Source: UBA10649 sp963700745
GTDB lineage: Bacteria > Actinomycetota > Actinomycetes > S36-B12
Reading direction: 5' to 3'
Assembly: GCA_963700745.1 (NCBI GenBank)
Contig: CAVOYT010000009.1
Location: 1-64,000 of the forward strand
Length of the DNA: 64,000 bases
The stretch's first letter is position 1; each line of letters starts with the position of its first letter. The notes beneath the pieces were generated by a model that searched no databases, was not told where the DNA came from, and saw only the letters and a list, made by a program, of their open reading frames with translations. Of this stretch, positions 9,785 to 17,035 are shown one piece after another. The position numbers and the translations under genes are program-made.

Positions 9785-10192
9785 CTATTGGCTTTCGGCC
9801 TCCCAGCGCGCGACGAGCGATCGCGGGGCCCGCAGGCGCCAGGACTCGGTCACGAGTTCGCTCGCCTCGTCGACGTCGAGTTCCGCCAGCCGGGCCAGCA
9901 CGATCGGGTAGCCGTCGTAGTGAGGGGTCGTGAAGAAGCGGCTCGGGTGCGCGGCGATGAGCGCGGCCTTCTCCTCCTCGGAGTCCACCCATGCCACCAG
10001 GGCTGACTCCTCCTCGTTGATCGTGGCGAATACCCGCGGCTTCGTCCGCCACGATGGGCGACCTCCGTAGGACGGCTGCTCGTAAGCGCCCGGGAGCGCG
10101 AGCGCTACCTCCCGTACGTCGTCCTCGCCGATCACCCACGGATCCTTGCACGTACGGTCACGCTGAGGCGGGGCGTGCCACACTTCCTTCAC
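9785..10192 (-). CDS. MmcQ/YjbR family protein
   Basis: Small cytoplasmic protein of the MmcQ/YjbR (double-wing DNA-binding-like fold) family: DDVREVALALPGAYEQPSYG, then RVFATINEEE, HYDGYPIVLARL and the C-terminal ESWRLRAPRSLVARW. Biochemical role in the family is not established; some members are proposed to bind DNA. ATG at 10192 gives 135 residues, but GTG at 10135, just before GEDDVREVALALPG, matches the usual family start better. No frame disruption. Confidence 0.75.
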   Translation of the reverse strand: MKEVWHAPPQRDRTCKDPWVIGEDDVREVALALPGAYEQPSYGGRPSWRTKPRVFATINEEESALVAWVDSEEEKAALIAAHPSRFFTTPHYDGYPIVLARLAELDVDEASELVTESWRLRAPRSLVARWEAESQ

Positions 10193-10221
10193 GGCAGGGT
10201 CACCAGGGCGGAGGACGGACG

Positions 10222-10756
10222 ATGATGATCACCAAGACGTTCAGCACTGGCATCGGCGGCACGATCGCGGTGGCCTTGGCGGTGGTGACCGCGCTGAGTC
10301 CGGGCGCCAACGCCGGCGACACGGCCGGCTGCTCGGGGCGGTGATCTGTCGGCCAAGGTGACCGGCTATGCCGAGGGCGTCTCCCAGCCGGCGGCCTACA
10401 TCACCGTGACGAACACGAGCGCGCGGACCTGCATCGTCCGGGGCTACCCGACGATCACGGCGGCGCGCACGAAGAAGGGCCGGCAGCCGATCACGGTGAC
10501 CGATGGTGCCGTCATGAACGCACCGCGACTCCGGCCACGGACGATCGCCATCTCTCCGGGGGGTCACGCGTGGTTCGCACTGGGTGCCGCGACGGCCTAC
10601 GACCCGCCGGTCGTGACGTTCGTGCGGGTGACGTTCTCCCCGAGTGGCAACGGCACCAGATCAGTGCGGCTGGCGCTGCAGGCCAGCGCGCCGACCGGCA
10701 AGCCCTTCCCGCTCGGCGTCACTGCGTTCGCGCCGGGCGTCGGCAACCCCAACTAG
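10222..10756 (+). CDS. Exported DUF4232 protein (one frameshift)
   Basis: ATG at 10222 follows a strong GGAGGA site (10210-10215). A signal peptide (hydrophobic run ending SPGANAG) precedes a domain resembling DUF4232: YAEGVSQPAAYITVTNTSAR, TCIVRGYPTI, ISPGGHAWFALG and VTFSPSG, with paired Cys typical of this secreted beta-sandwich. The signal peptide frame ends at a TGA at 10342 and the domain continues in another frame, so about one base is missing or extra near 10335-10345. Members are common among secreted or lipoproteins of actinobacteria; function unknown. Confidence 0.7.
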
Positions 10757-10862
10757 TCGCGCACGGAAGGGCCGTTCTCCCGCCGTCTCCTCGCGAGCGC
10801 GCTCGAAGCCGATCAGCATCGGTCCAGCACCCCCACCGCAGGACCCCTGCGTGACATCCCGC

Positions 10863-11663
10863 CTACCGACCTTCGGCGTCGACCTTGCCCTCGAAACGGG
10901 AGAAGTCCACGTCGACGTCGTCCGACGTCTGCTCCCCAGCAGCAACGTCGCGGTCATGGATGGGATGCAGGTCGTCAACCCAGATGAGGGCCTTGACGTC
11001 GCCCGTCGTCAGGTTACGCACGTGCCCGCCCGTGGTGGCGTCGTGGCTGATGCCGTGCAGGTGCAGGCGTGGAATCGTCTGGCCGGCCGTCTCGTCCGGG
11101 AACCGAAAGCCCACGACGATGCCGCTCCACGCGTTGAAGGCAAACCGAGTCTCGTCGTCGATGATGTCGCCGAGCTTCTCGTGCTCATGCGTCGGCGGCG
11201 CCACCGTGCGCAGGAGGACATCGGTGAAGCCACCGTCGATCTCCACCGCGCACACGACCTGCTCATGATCGACATGCGTGCTCTCGAGGTAGTCGTCGAT
11301 CGCGGAGACAAGCCCATCGACGTCCAGGCCGGGTGCCAGACTCAGCGAATGCACACGGCCGCCATGCGCTGCTATGCCGAAGGCGATGCCCTCATCGGGG
11401 CCGACCTCGATGGGAGTGCCATCCACAGGCACCCGCCAGGTGACGCCGCGCACGCTGATGATCTCGCCGTCGAGATCGTGCATCACGCCTAGGCCAAGGC
11501 GGCTGTCACCGAATTCCTCGCCCGCAGTCGTACTTGTGGAGTAGTCACCCGCGAACAGCCGGCCCGCCCCTCGCGCCTGGTCGACAGCGCCGTGGTCACC
11601 CTCCGGATACGAATGACGCAGGTGAAAGGTCTCCCGGATCCGAGCCAAGACGCTGTCGTGCAT
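10863..11663 (-). CDS. budA: Alpha-acetolactate decarboxylase
   Basis: A 266-residue protein with the AlsD/BudA pattern: LGLGVMHDLDGEIISVRGV in the N-terminal half, a central EIDGGFTDVLLRTVAPP and the zinc-binding LHLHGISHDATTGGHVRNL in which the spaced histidines (HLH...GGHV) are kept. It converts (S)-2-acetolactate to acetoin and CO2 in the cytoplasm, which diverts pyruvate carbon to acetoin or spares branched-chain amino acid synthesis. Intact frame; ATG at 11663. No acetolactate synthase or butanediol dehydrogenase gene is next to it. The spacing around the active site is slightly divergent from enterobacterial enzymes. Confidence 0.8.
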   Translation of the reverse strand: MHDSVLARIRETFHLRHSYPEGDHGAVDQARGAGRLFAGDYSTSTTAGEEFGDSRLGLGVMHDLDGEIISVRGVTWRVPVDGTPIEVGPDEGIAFGIAAHGGRVHSLSLAPGLDVDGLVSAIDDYLESTHVDHEQVVCAVEIDGGFTDVLLRTVAPPTHEHEKLGDIIDDETRFAFNAWSGIVVGFRFPDETAGQTIPRLHLHGISHDATTGGHVRNLTTGDVKALIWVDDLHPIHDRDVAAGEQTSDDVDVDFSRFEGKVDAEGR

Positions 11664-11764
11664 GGCATGACTCTATGGCGGCGCCGGAGGTGGCGGCTCG
11701 ACCTGCGAGAAGTCGCCCACAGCAGCCGGAGCCAATCCGTCAAGGATCAGCCGGAACTGCACAA

Positions 11765-11789
11765 ATGAGGAGTGGGGCGGGTCGGGCTC
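11765..11789. repeat. 25-bp direct repeat, copy 1 (3' end of tRNA-Met)
   Basis: These 25 bases cover the last part of tRNA-Met (17 bases) plus 8 bases of 3' flank. An identical stretch occurs in the same orientation at 16982-17006, 5.2 kb away. See findings for the possible meaning. Confidence 0.75.
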
Positions 11790-11846
11790 GAACCGACGAC
11801 GACCAGATTATGAGTCCGGGGCTCTAACCAGCTGAGCTACCGCCCC
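11773..11846 (-). tRNA. tRNA-Met (CAU)
   Basis: Read on the minus strand, a full cloverleaf folds: acceptor GGGGCGG/CCGCCCC, D stem GCTC/GAGC, anticodon stem CCGGA/TCTGG with loop CTCATAA (anticodon CAT), T arm GTCGG-TTCGAGC-CCGAC and discriminator A at 11773. The CCA end is not encoded. The sequence resembles elongator Met tRNA; tRNA-Ile2 with a modified CAU anticodon cannot be fully excluded by eye, and initiator tRNA is unlikely because the GGG/CCC anticodon stem is absent. Confidence 0.93.
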
Positions 11847-12220
11847 CAAGCGGCACTCGATCCTAGCGAGGCCACGGGCGCAGCGCGTTGTGCGCGGCCC
11901 TTCCCGCGAGCACCCGCTGTCGTGCAGCCGGGTTCAATCTGACCTCGGGCCTCTCGGCCGAGACCGCCCGGCGGCGGGACGGTGACCGCGCGCACATGAA
12001 GCACGATGGGTGCAACGACGACCATGAACAACACGGCGGAACCGGACACCTTCACCGCATCCGCGACGAGTGAGTTGACCAGCGTGCCGGCCTCGTCCTG
12101 CCACGACATGCGCCTCGATCGCCTCGTGCCGTATGCGAGCCCCAGGTCGCCGCGCCCTGTTCGGCGGTCTGCGGCCCGTTGAGGGTTCAGCCGACGGGAG
12201 CGCCGGCTCGCCGCTGGGTG
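11847..12220. other. Intergenic region with one doubtful small ORF
   Basis: No well supported gene in about 370 bases. A minus-strand frame from ATG 12109 begins MSWQDEAGTLVNSLVADAVK and has one hydrophobic segment (AVLFMVVVAPIVLHV) behind a GAGGCGC site, which could be a small membrane protein. Its later part is low-complexity and it would run into tRNA-Met at 11837, so it is listed only as a possibility. Confidence 0.3.
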
Positions 12221-13024
12221 CTACGGGGTGAGTCGGAACACCTGACGACGCACCACGGGCTGATAGTTCATCCCGCCCGTGGACGTGATCAGCACGGTGC
12301 AGGTACCGGTCCCCTTCAGTGCGGTGATCGTCCGCTGTGAGGCATCGACGCTGCAGTTGTCCGACGACAGGCTCGCGGTCAGTCCGGACTTGAGGGAGAC
12401 CCGGAGCGGCACCGTCTTGTTGGCGGCCAGCTTCGGCTTCGCGCCTCGGCGGACGGCCCTGCCATCAAGCTCGACGCGCACCCGGTCAGCCGAGCGAACG
12501 GCGTTCACCGGGCGGAACACGGTCGGGAAGACGCGCACGTACGCCGGGTTGGCGCTGTCCTGGCCGGCCCCGAGGACATACACGGCGCATGCCGTGGCCC
12601 GTGGGTCACCGGTAGCCTCACGGCAGTCCACGCTCGCGCTCGGAGTCGCACCTGACGTGGGGTTGGGATTCATCCCGTAGAACTCCCCGTTCACCTTGAT
12701 CGTCATGGTCGCCGTCGCTCGGGGCGCACCAGTGGCCGTCAGGTAGCCGAAGGCATCGGTCGACAGGTCACACAGGGTCGGCTGCGAGCGCGGGTCGTCG
12801 GGCACCTTGCAGTGGAGGGCATACAGGCCCACTCCCGCGGGAAGGTTCACCACGTCGATCACCTGCATGGACGACGAGGCCAGGTTCATCAGGGGCGTGA
12901 ACTGATGCTGGCCGGCCACCGTTGCGTCGTAGCCGTCCGCCGCCCTCGCCGGCGACGCGGCAAGGGCACCGACCACGGCGAGAACGACAGCCACGCCACT
13001 GACGCGTGAGAATCTCGTCGTCAT
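12221..13024 (-). CDS. Exported protein of unknown function, Ig-like/neocarzinostatin-like N-terminal domain
   Basis: Intact 267-residue protein; ATG at 13024 behind GGGAGAG. A signal peptide ends at SPARAAD. The first domain (LPAGVGLYALHCKVPDDP, LCDLSTDAFGYLTATG, then SVDCREATGD and TACAVYVLG) has four cysteines placed as in secreted neocarzinostatin-like Ig folds, a weak resemblance noted by eye. The C-terminal part (LDGRAVRRGAKPKLAANKTV, LSSDNCSVDASQRTITALKG) looks like a bacterial Ig-like repeat. It is the last gene of the minus-strand exported-protein block that includes the cytochrome b5-like genes. Role unknown. Confidence 0.6.
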   Translation of the reverse strand: MTTRFSRVSGVAVVLAVVGALAASPARAADGYDATVAGQHQFTPLMNLASSSMQVIDVVNLPAGVGLYALHCKVPDDPRSQPTLCDLSTDAFGYLTATGAPRATATMTIKVNGEFYGMNPNPTSGATPSASVDCREATGDPRATACAVYVLGAGQDSANPAYVRVFPTVFRPVNAVRSADRVRVELDGRAVRRGAKPKLAANKTVPLRVSLKSGLTASLSSDNCSVDASQRTITALKGTGTCTVLITSTGGMNYQPVVRRQVFRLTP

Positions 13025-13144
13025 TCATCTCTCCCTTTGTCGGACTTGCATAGTGGCGAGCATGTCGTTCACCGTCCCGTGAGACGGCCGCGACCGGTCG
13101 GCAGGGCTCGCTGACCCCGCCGACCCGTGTCTACGGCTGGCTCC

Positions 13145-13504
13145 CTAGCGGAGAGTGCCGATCTTGTACCTCGCCAGTGAGGCCTTGGCCTTGGAGCTGC
13201 TCTTGTGCTGACCGTTGAAGCTCGTCGTGGCGTTCTTTCCGCACATGGCGACGATCGTTCCCTTGCCGCCCGGATGCTTGGGGATCCACGCCGTGAGGTT
13301 GTACACGTTCCGCCCCACCACCGACCAGCAGTTCGATGCCGACTTGTGCTTCCTCACCTGCGCCATCGAGTAGCTCTTGCTGGGCATGACCGTGTTCACG
13401 CCGTCGGCCTGCGCCGCGTGCGCCGACGGCGCAACCAGGACAGCCGCCAACGCCATCGGCACGACGGCCCCTGCGGCCAGTCGTCTCATCTTCGCAACCT
13501 GCAT
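13145..13504 (-). CDS. Exported single-domain cytochrome b5-like protein
   Basis: 119 residues: signal peptide (MRRLAAGAVVPMALAAV, cleavage near AHAAQ), then one cytochrome b5-like heme-binding domain: SYSMAQVRKHKSASNCW, VYNLTAWIPKHPGGKG, MCGKNATTSFNGQHK, ARYKIGTLR. Both axial heme histidines are present (HPGG and FNGQH). Two cysteines (NCW and MCG) that recur in all six b5 domains of this cluster could form a disulfide suited to the outside of the cell. ATG at 13504 is chosen because GGGGAG lies 8 bases upstream; the frame also continues upstream without conserved sequence. In the family the domain carries a b-type heme for one-electron transfer; the partner here is unknown. Confidence 0.85.
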   Translation of the reverse strand: MQVAKMRRLAAGAVVPMALAAVLVAPSAHAAQADGVNTVMPSKSYSMAQVRKHKSASNCWSVVGRNVYNLTAWIPKHPGGKGTIVAMCGKNATTSFNGQHKSSSKAKASLARYKIGTLR

Positions 13505-13615
13505 ACCTGTCACTCCCCATCTCGTGGTGCTATCTCGTGGTGCTTTCCGAAAACCTGATTCCGGACGCAAGGCCGGATCCCGGTACCGAACAGACCGGCG
13601 GAACTGCGATTCCCG

Positions 13616-14522
13616 TCATCCCAACGGTCCGATCGCGAAGGGTGCAAGGGCGTCTTCGGCCGACGCCGAACCCTCGTGCTGACCGTTGTAGCTCGCTGTG
13701 CCATCGACGCCGCACATGCTCTCGATGACTCCCGAGCCCCCGGGATGCTCGGGAATCCAGTCGGTGAGGTCATACACAGTCCCCGCGACCGCCGACCAGC
13801 AGTCGGTCGCAGAAGCATGCGCCCCGACCTCCGCGAGCGTGATGGCGGCGGGGCCCGATGGGGACGGCACGGCACTCGATGACGGGGCGCTCGACGCAGA
13901 CGGCGCGGAAGACAGCGGTGGCCGCGGGTGCCGCGTCGTCTGTCTCGTCGTCTTCTGATTCGGATTCGCCGTCAGCCCCCTGCGCCTCCGCATCGACGGA
14001 CGTCCCGTTGAGGTTCCGCGACTCCCACACCGCGGCGGCCCCCGTATGCCCGACGACGACCGTCATCGCGGTGACCACGACCGCCAGCACGATGGCAATG
14101 GCAGCGAGGACGCGCTGGCCAGCGCCACCAGAACGGGCTCCCGACTCCTCGGATCGCGCGGCGGATCGTCGCTCCAGCCACAGCCACGCGCCCGCCACGA
14201 CGAGCAGCAGGACGGCCACCCATGGGAGCACATCCCCCCACTGGGCGTGCTGTTGCGGCTCGCCGATTCGCTCCGCCAGTTGTTCGCCGGACTCCTTGGA
14301 CAAGAACGCCGCTCCGGTCCCGATCACCAGTCCGACCATCGCCGCCCAGACGAAGGCTCCACGCCACCGCGGGACCAGGATGATGGCGACCAGCGCCAGC
14401 GCTGCGAGCGGCAGCATGACGACGGCGTAGTGCACCACCAGCGTGTGCGTCGGGAGGTCGCCGATCACACCCAGCGGGCTGTCAAGACCGGGAATCGCCC
14501 CGGTCACTGGGGAGAGTTGCAC
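13616..14522 (-). CDS. DUF2231-like membrane protein fused to a C-terminal cytochrome b5-like domain (one frameshift)
   Basis: GTG at 14522 has AGGAG 7 bases upstream. The N-terminal half has four hydrophobic segments in a DUF2231-like pattern (PTHTLVVHYAVVMLPLAALA; VWAAMVGLVIGTGAAFLS; PWVAVLLLVVAGAWLWL; AIAIVLAVVVTAMTVVVGHT) with His residues near the membrane faces. An acidic/Ser/Ala linker follows, then, after a frame change near 13900, a b5 domain: ITLAEVGAHASATDCW, VYDLTDWIPEHPGGSG, MCGVDGTASYNGQHEG. Both heme His and both Cys are kept. The arrangement places the b5 domain outside, tethered to the membrane. DUF2231 has no settled function. A membrane-to-b5 electron path is an inference. 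Confidence 0.75.
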
Positions 14523-14570
14523 GGCCCGCTCCTGATCGTCGCTGTCGGTTCGGTGGGATTTCGGTCGCAG

Positions 14571-15785
14571 TTATCCAAGCGTGCCGATCCGATAGCTCGC
14601 CAGGCTGGCATTGGCGCTGGCACTGCCCCCGTGCTTGCCGTTGTAGGCCGCCGTTCCGTCCACTCCGCACATGGCCACGATCACCGACCGGCCCCCCGGG
14701 TGCTTGCCGACCCACGCCGTCAGATCGAAGACTCCCCCATTGACGATGGACCAGCAGTCGCCCGCGGTCTTGTGCGCCGCCACCTGAGCAGCCGTGTAGG
14801 TCTGTGACGCCGCGGGAGCGGACGAAGGAGCTCCTGCGGGCGCTGCGGCCGGGACCGAAGCGGGGGCCGTCGCCTGCCCCGCACGGCGCAGCGTTCCGAT
14901 CTGGTAGCGCGCGAGGATGCGGGACGCGTTCTCCGAACCGTCGACCATCGCGTTGTAGGCAGTTGTCGCGTTCCGGCCGCACATGGAGCGGATCCAGGCG
15001 CGCTGAGCACGATGCTTGCGGGTCCACGAGCTCAGGTTGTAGACGTTCCCGTTGACGACCGACCAGCAGTTCCGTGCCGTGCGATGCCGCCGCACCTGCC
15101 GCAGGACGTATGTCTTGGTTGCGGTGGATGTCGACGGCGTGGCGGGGGCAGTGGACGGCGCTGTCGTCGGCGCGGTCGTGGCCGGGGTGCTGTCCACCGT
15201 TCCGACCCTGAACTGGGCGAGGGACGTCTTCGCACTCCCGCTGCTCCCGTGCTGGGCGGTGAACGAGGCCGTGCCATCCGTGCCGCACATGGCGGTGATG
15301 GTGGATGACCCACCCGGATGCCTGCCGATCCACGCCGTCAGGTCATATACGCCACCGCTGACGACCGACCAGCAGTCGGACGTGGTGCTGTGCGCGGCCA
15401 CCTGAGCCAGCGTGTAGGTCGCGGCGGGGACCGGCGGCGGAGTCGAGTCGAAGGCGCCGATGCGGTAGCGGGCCAGGGCCCGGTTGGCCTCTTCCGCGTC
15501 CTTGGACTGATGCTGTCCGAGGTACGACGCCGTGCCGTCGATCCCGCACATCGCGATGATCCGGGCAGCGCCACCCTCATGACGGGGGATGAAGGCGGTC
15601 AGGTCGTAGACCGATCCGTTCACCACCGACCAGCAGTCGGACGCGGTGCTGTGGGCAGCCACCTGGGTCAGCGTGTAGGTCGTCTCCGCGTACGCCGGGG
15701 GCGCTGACGCGATCCCCGCCACCAAGGCAAGAGGCAGGGCTGCCCCTACCGCGTATCGGCTGCTAGTCCTCTTGCGGAGCTTCAC
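14571..15785 (-). CDS. Exported protein with four tandem cytochrome b5-like domains
   Basis: Intact, about 404 residues: signal peptide (PLALVAGIASAPPAYA), then b5 domains at about residues 35-113, 123-197, 224-299 and 329-404, joined by Pro/Thr/Ala-rich linkers. Domains 1, 2 and 4 keep both heme histidines (HEGG/LGQH, HPGG/TAQH, HPGG/NGKH). Domain 3 has KHRAQ in place of HPGG and no second His (YNAMVDGS), so it probably does not bind heme normally. All four keep the CW/MCG cysteine pair. GTG at 15785 is preferred over GTG 15794 because AGGAGG then lies 9 bases upstream; with 15794 the spacing would be zero. Likely a secreted multi-heme b-type cytochrome; function unknown. Confidence 0.85.
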   Translation of the reverse strand: MKLRKRTSSRYAVGAALPLALVAGIASAPPAYAETTYTLTQVAAHSTASDCWSVVNGSVYDLTAFIPRHEGGAARIIAMCGIDGTASYLGQHQSKDAEEANRALARYRIGAFDSTPPPVPAATYTLAQVAAHSTTSDCWSVVSGGVYDLTAWIGRHPGGSSTITAMCGTDGTASFTAQHGSSGSAKTSLAQFRVGTVDSTPATTAPTTAPSTAPATPSTSTATKTYVLRQVRRHRTARNCWSVVNGNVYNLSSWTRKHRAQRAWIRSMCGRNATTAYNAMVDGSENASRILARYQIGTLRRAGQATAPASVPAAAPAGAPSSAPAASQTYTAAQVAAHKTAGDCWSIVNGGVFDLTAWVGKHPGGRSVIVAMCGVDGTAAYNGKHGGSASANASLASYRIGTLG

Positions 15786-15887
15786 ATTGCCCACCCTCCT
15801 GGATCTGACCCGGCATGCTGACGTCCGTCACGATAGGAGTCGACAGGGCAACTGCGCTCCAAGTGAAGGTCAAGTTCGTGTAAGGCG

Positions 15888-16520
15888 TCATCGTCCCCCT
15901 GCCGAGGCCCGGAGCTTGGCCTTCTGCGCCCGGGCGACGGCCCGCGCACACGACGCCAGTCCGTTTGACGTCGTGGCCTTGGGATCGGCGCACGCCACGT
16001 AGACGACTTCGGAGCCGACGGCTGAGAAGATCGAGACCGTGGGTCCAATTGCCGAACCCGGCTGGCCGTCGGGCTGGACCGGAGTGGAGATGCTGCCCTC
16101 GGTGTCGTACCGAACAACGGTCGTCGCGCTCGCCTTGAGCAACGAGACGGTCGGGCCGCTGGTCGACATCTCCGCGATGTAGGCCCGCGCGACACGCGGC
16201 GACGGGAAAGACAGGACATCCACGTGGTTCGGCCACATGTCGCCGTTGGCGAAGGCGGCATTCGAATGCAGGAACTCGTAGTAGCAGTAGTTGACGGTGC
16301 CCTTGAGGTACGGCGCCGTATGGCACACCCGCTTGTTGGCCTGCATTGGGGCGCCGAAGACGGGGATGGCTGCGATCTGCTTCAAGGAGAGCAGCGCCTT
16401 GCCCACCTGATCAGTCGCAAGGAGGCCAGGGGTCATGGCGGCGACCGGCTGCGAACCTATCCCCATCAGGAGCATGGTCGCGGTGGCGAGCACCGCGAAC
16501 GCCCTGCGCGCATTCCTCAC
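15888..16520 (-). CDS. Exported protein of unknown function
   Basis: 210 residues in one frame. GTG at 16520 is preceded by a GGGGG ribosome site. Signal peptide MRNARRAFAVLATATMLLM... ends at PVAAM. The mature part has two close Cys (RVCHTAP, NYCYYEF) and two late ones (VACADP, LASCARAVARAQ), and the phrase LSFPSPRVARAYIAEMSTSG recalls the secreted sensor-like (PknH extracellular type) domains of actinobacteria. That is a weak visual likeness. It is 103 bases upstream of the tetra-b5 gene on the same strand and could be co-transcribed with it. Confidence 0.6.
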   Translation of the reverse strand: MRNARRAFAVLATATMLLMGIGSQPVAAMTPGLLATDQVGKALLSLKQIAAIPVFGAPMQANKRVCHTAPYLKGTVNYCYYEFLHSNAAFANGDMWPNHVDVLSFPSPRVARAYIAEMSTSGPTVSLLKASATTVVRYDTEGSISTPVQPDGQPGSAIGPTVSIFSAVGSEVVYVACADPKATTSNGLASCARAVARAQKAKLRASAGGR

Positions 16521-16723
16521 CGCACCCCCTGGTCGCTGGTCGAATGACTGCGACCCTACGGCGCTGGTGTGCCGACTCCGCTAGCGGAAAGGAAAAATCC
16601 AGGTAAGCGCCTGCATCCGGCGTCGCCCATCGAGACGGGGGCCGGCCCTTCCCTCATGGCAGGGGCCCGACACCGCAACGACCCTGACCTTCGCCGTCGG
16701 GTCGCTACCTGGCAGGCAGGTGC

Positions 16724-16900
16724 GGCTCGATCTGCGCCACGAGGGCCGGCTCGGGCTGCGCGCCGTACCGGGGTGGTCGTCGACATGGACCTTGCCGACC
16801 TTCAGCCGCCCGGCGTTGCGGGCCGCCAGCCTCTCCAGCACCGGAGCCACCATTCGGCGCGGCCCGCACCACGGCGCCCACAGGTCCAGGCAGGACGAGC
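16724..16900 (-). pseudogene. Truncated duplicate of the thioredoxin gene
   Basis: This segment is close to base-for-base the middle and 3' part of the thioredoxin gene at 21322-21573, in the same orientation. It has lost 76 bases between two GCTG tetranucleotides and gained one base. The 5' third with the start and zinc motif is missing. The active-site motif WCGPC has become WCGPR (TGC to CGC), and the frame is broken. Unlike the many single-base breaks in this window, this is a real degenerate duplicate because an intact copy is present 4.6 kb away. Confidence 0.85.
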
Positions 16901-16981
16901 ACCAAAGTGTCAGGCATGTACGTCAGTTTCATAACCACTCAGCCGAAGACCAAATGGGAAGCATCAACCGAAACAGAATCG

Positions 16982-17006
16982 ATGAGGAGTGGGGCGGGTC
17001 GGGCTC
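16982..17006. repeat. 25-bp direct repeat, copy 2 (tRNA-Met end fragment)
   Basis: Identical to 11765-11789 (8 bases of flank plus the last 17 bases of tRNA-Met), same orientation, but the bases that follow do not continue into a tRNA. Confidence 0.75.
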
Positions 17007-17035
17007 TAACGTTCCCCCAACGAGTCGCCGCCCGC

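Larger units (their letters stand above)
16521..17035. other. Gene-poor stretch with remnants
   Basis: About 515 bases between two minus-strand exported-protein genes. It contains the truncated thioredoxin copy (16724-16900) and the second copy of the tRNA-Met-end repeat (16982-17006). Apart from these I see no gene. The stretch looks like a junction where pieces from elsewhere in this neighbourhood were copied. Confidence 0.6.

Noticed and set aside
11837..12109. A 90-codon minus-strand gene
   Set aside because: It runs into tRNA-Met and its second half is low-complexity; kept only as a remark in the intergenic entry.
16707..16937. Functional second thioredoxin or small ORFs in this region
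   Set aside because: The sequence is a degraded copy of the 21.3 kb gene with a lost active-site Cys and broken frame.
11765..17006. A classical integrative element between tRNA-Met repeats
   Set aside because: In standard tRNA integration the element lies on the 3' side of the tRNA; here the tRNA body is inside the bracket and no integrase, excisionase or phage gene is present. Reported only as a possible scar.
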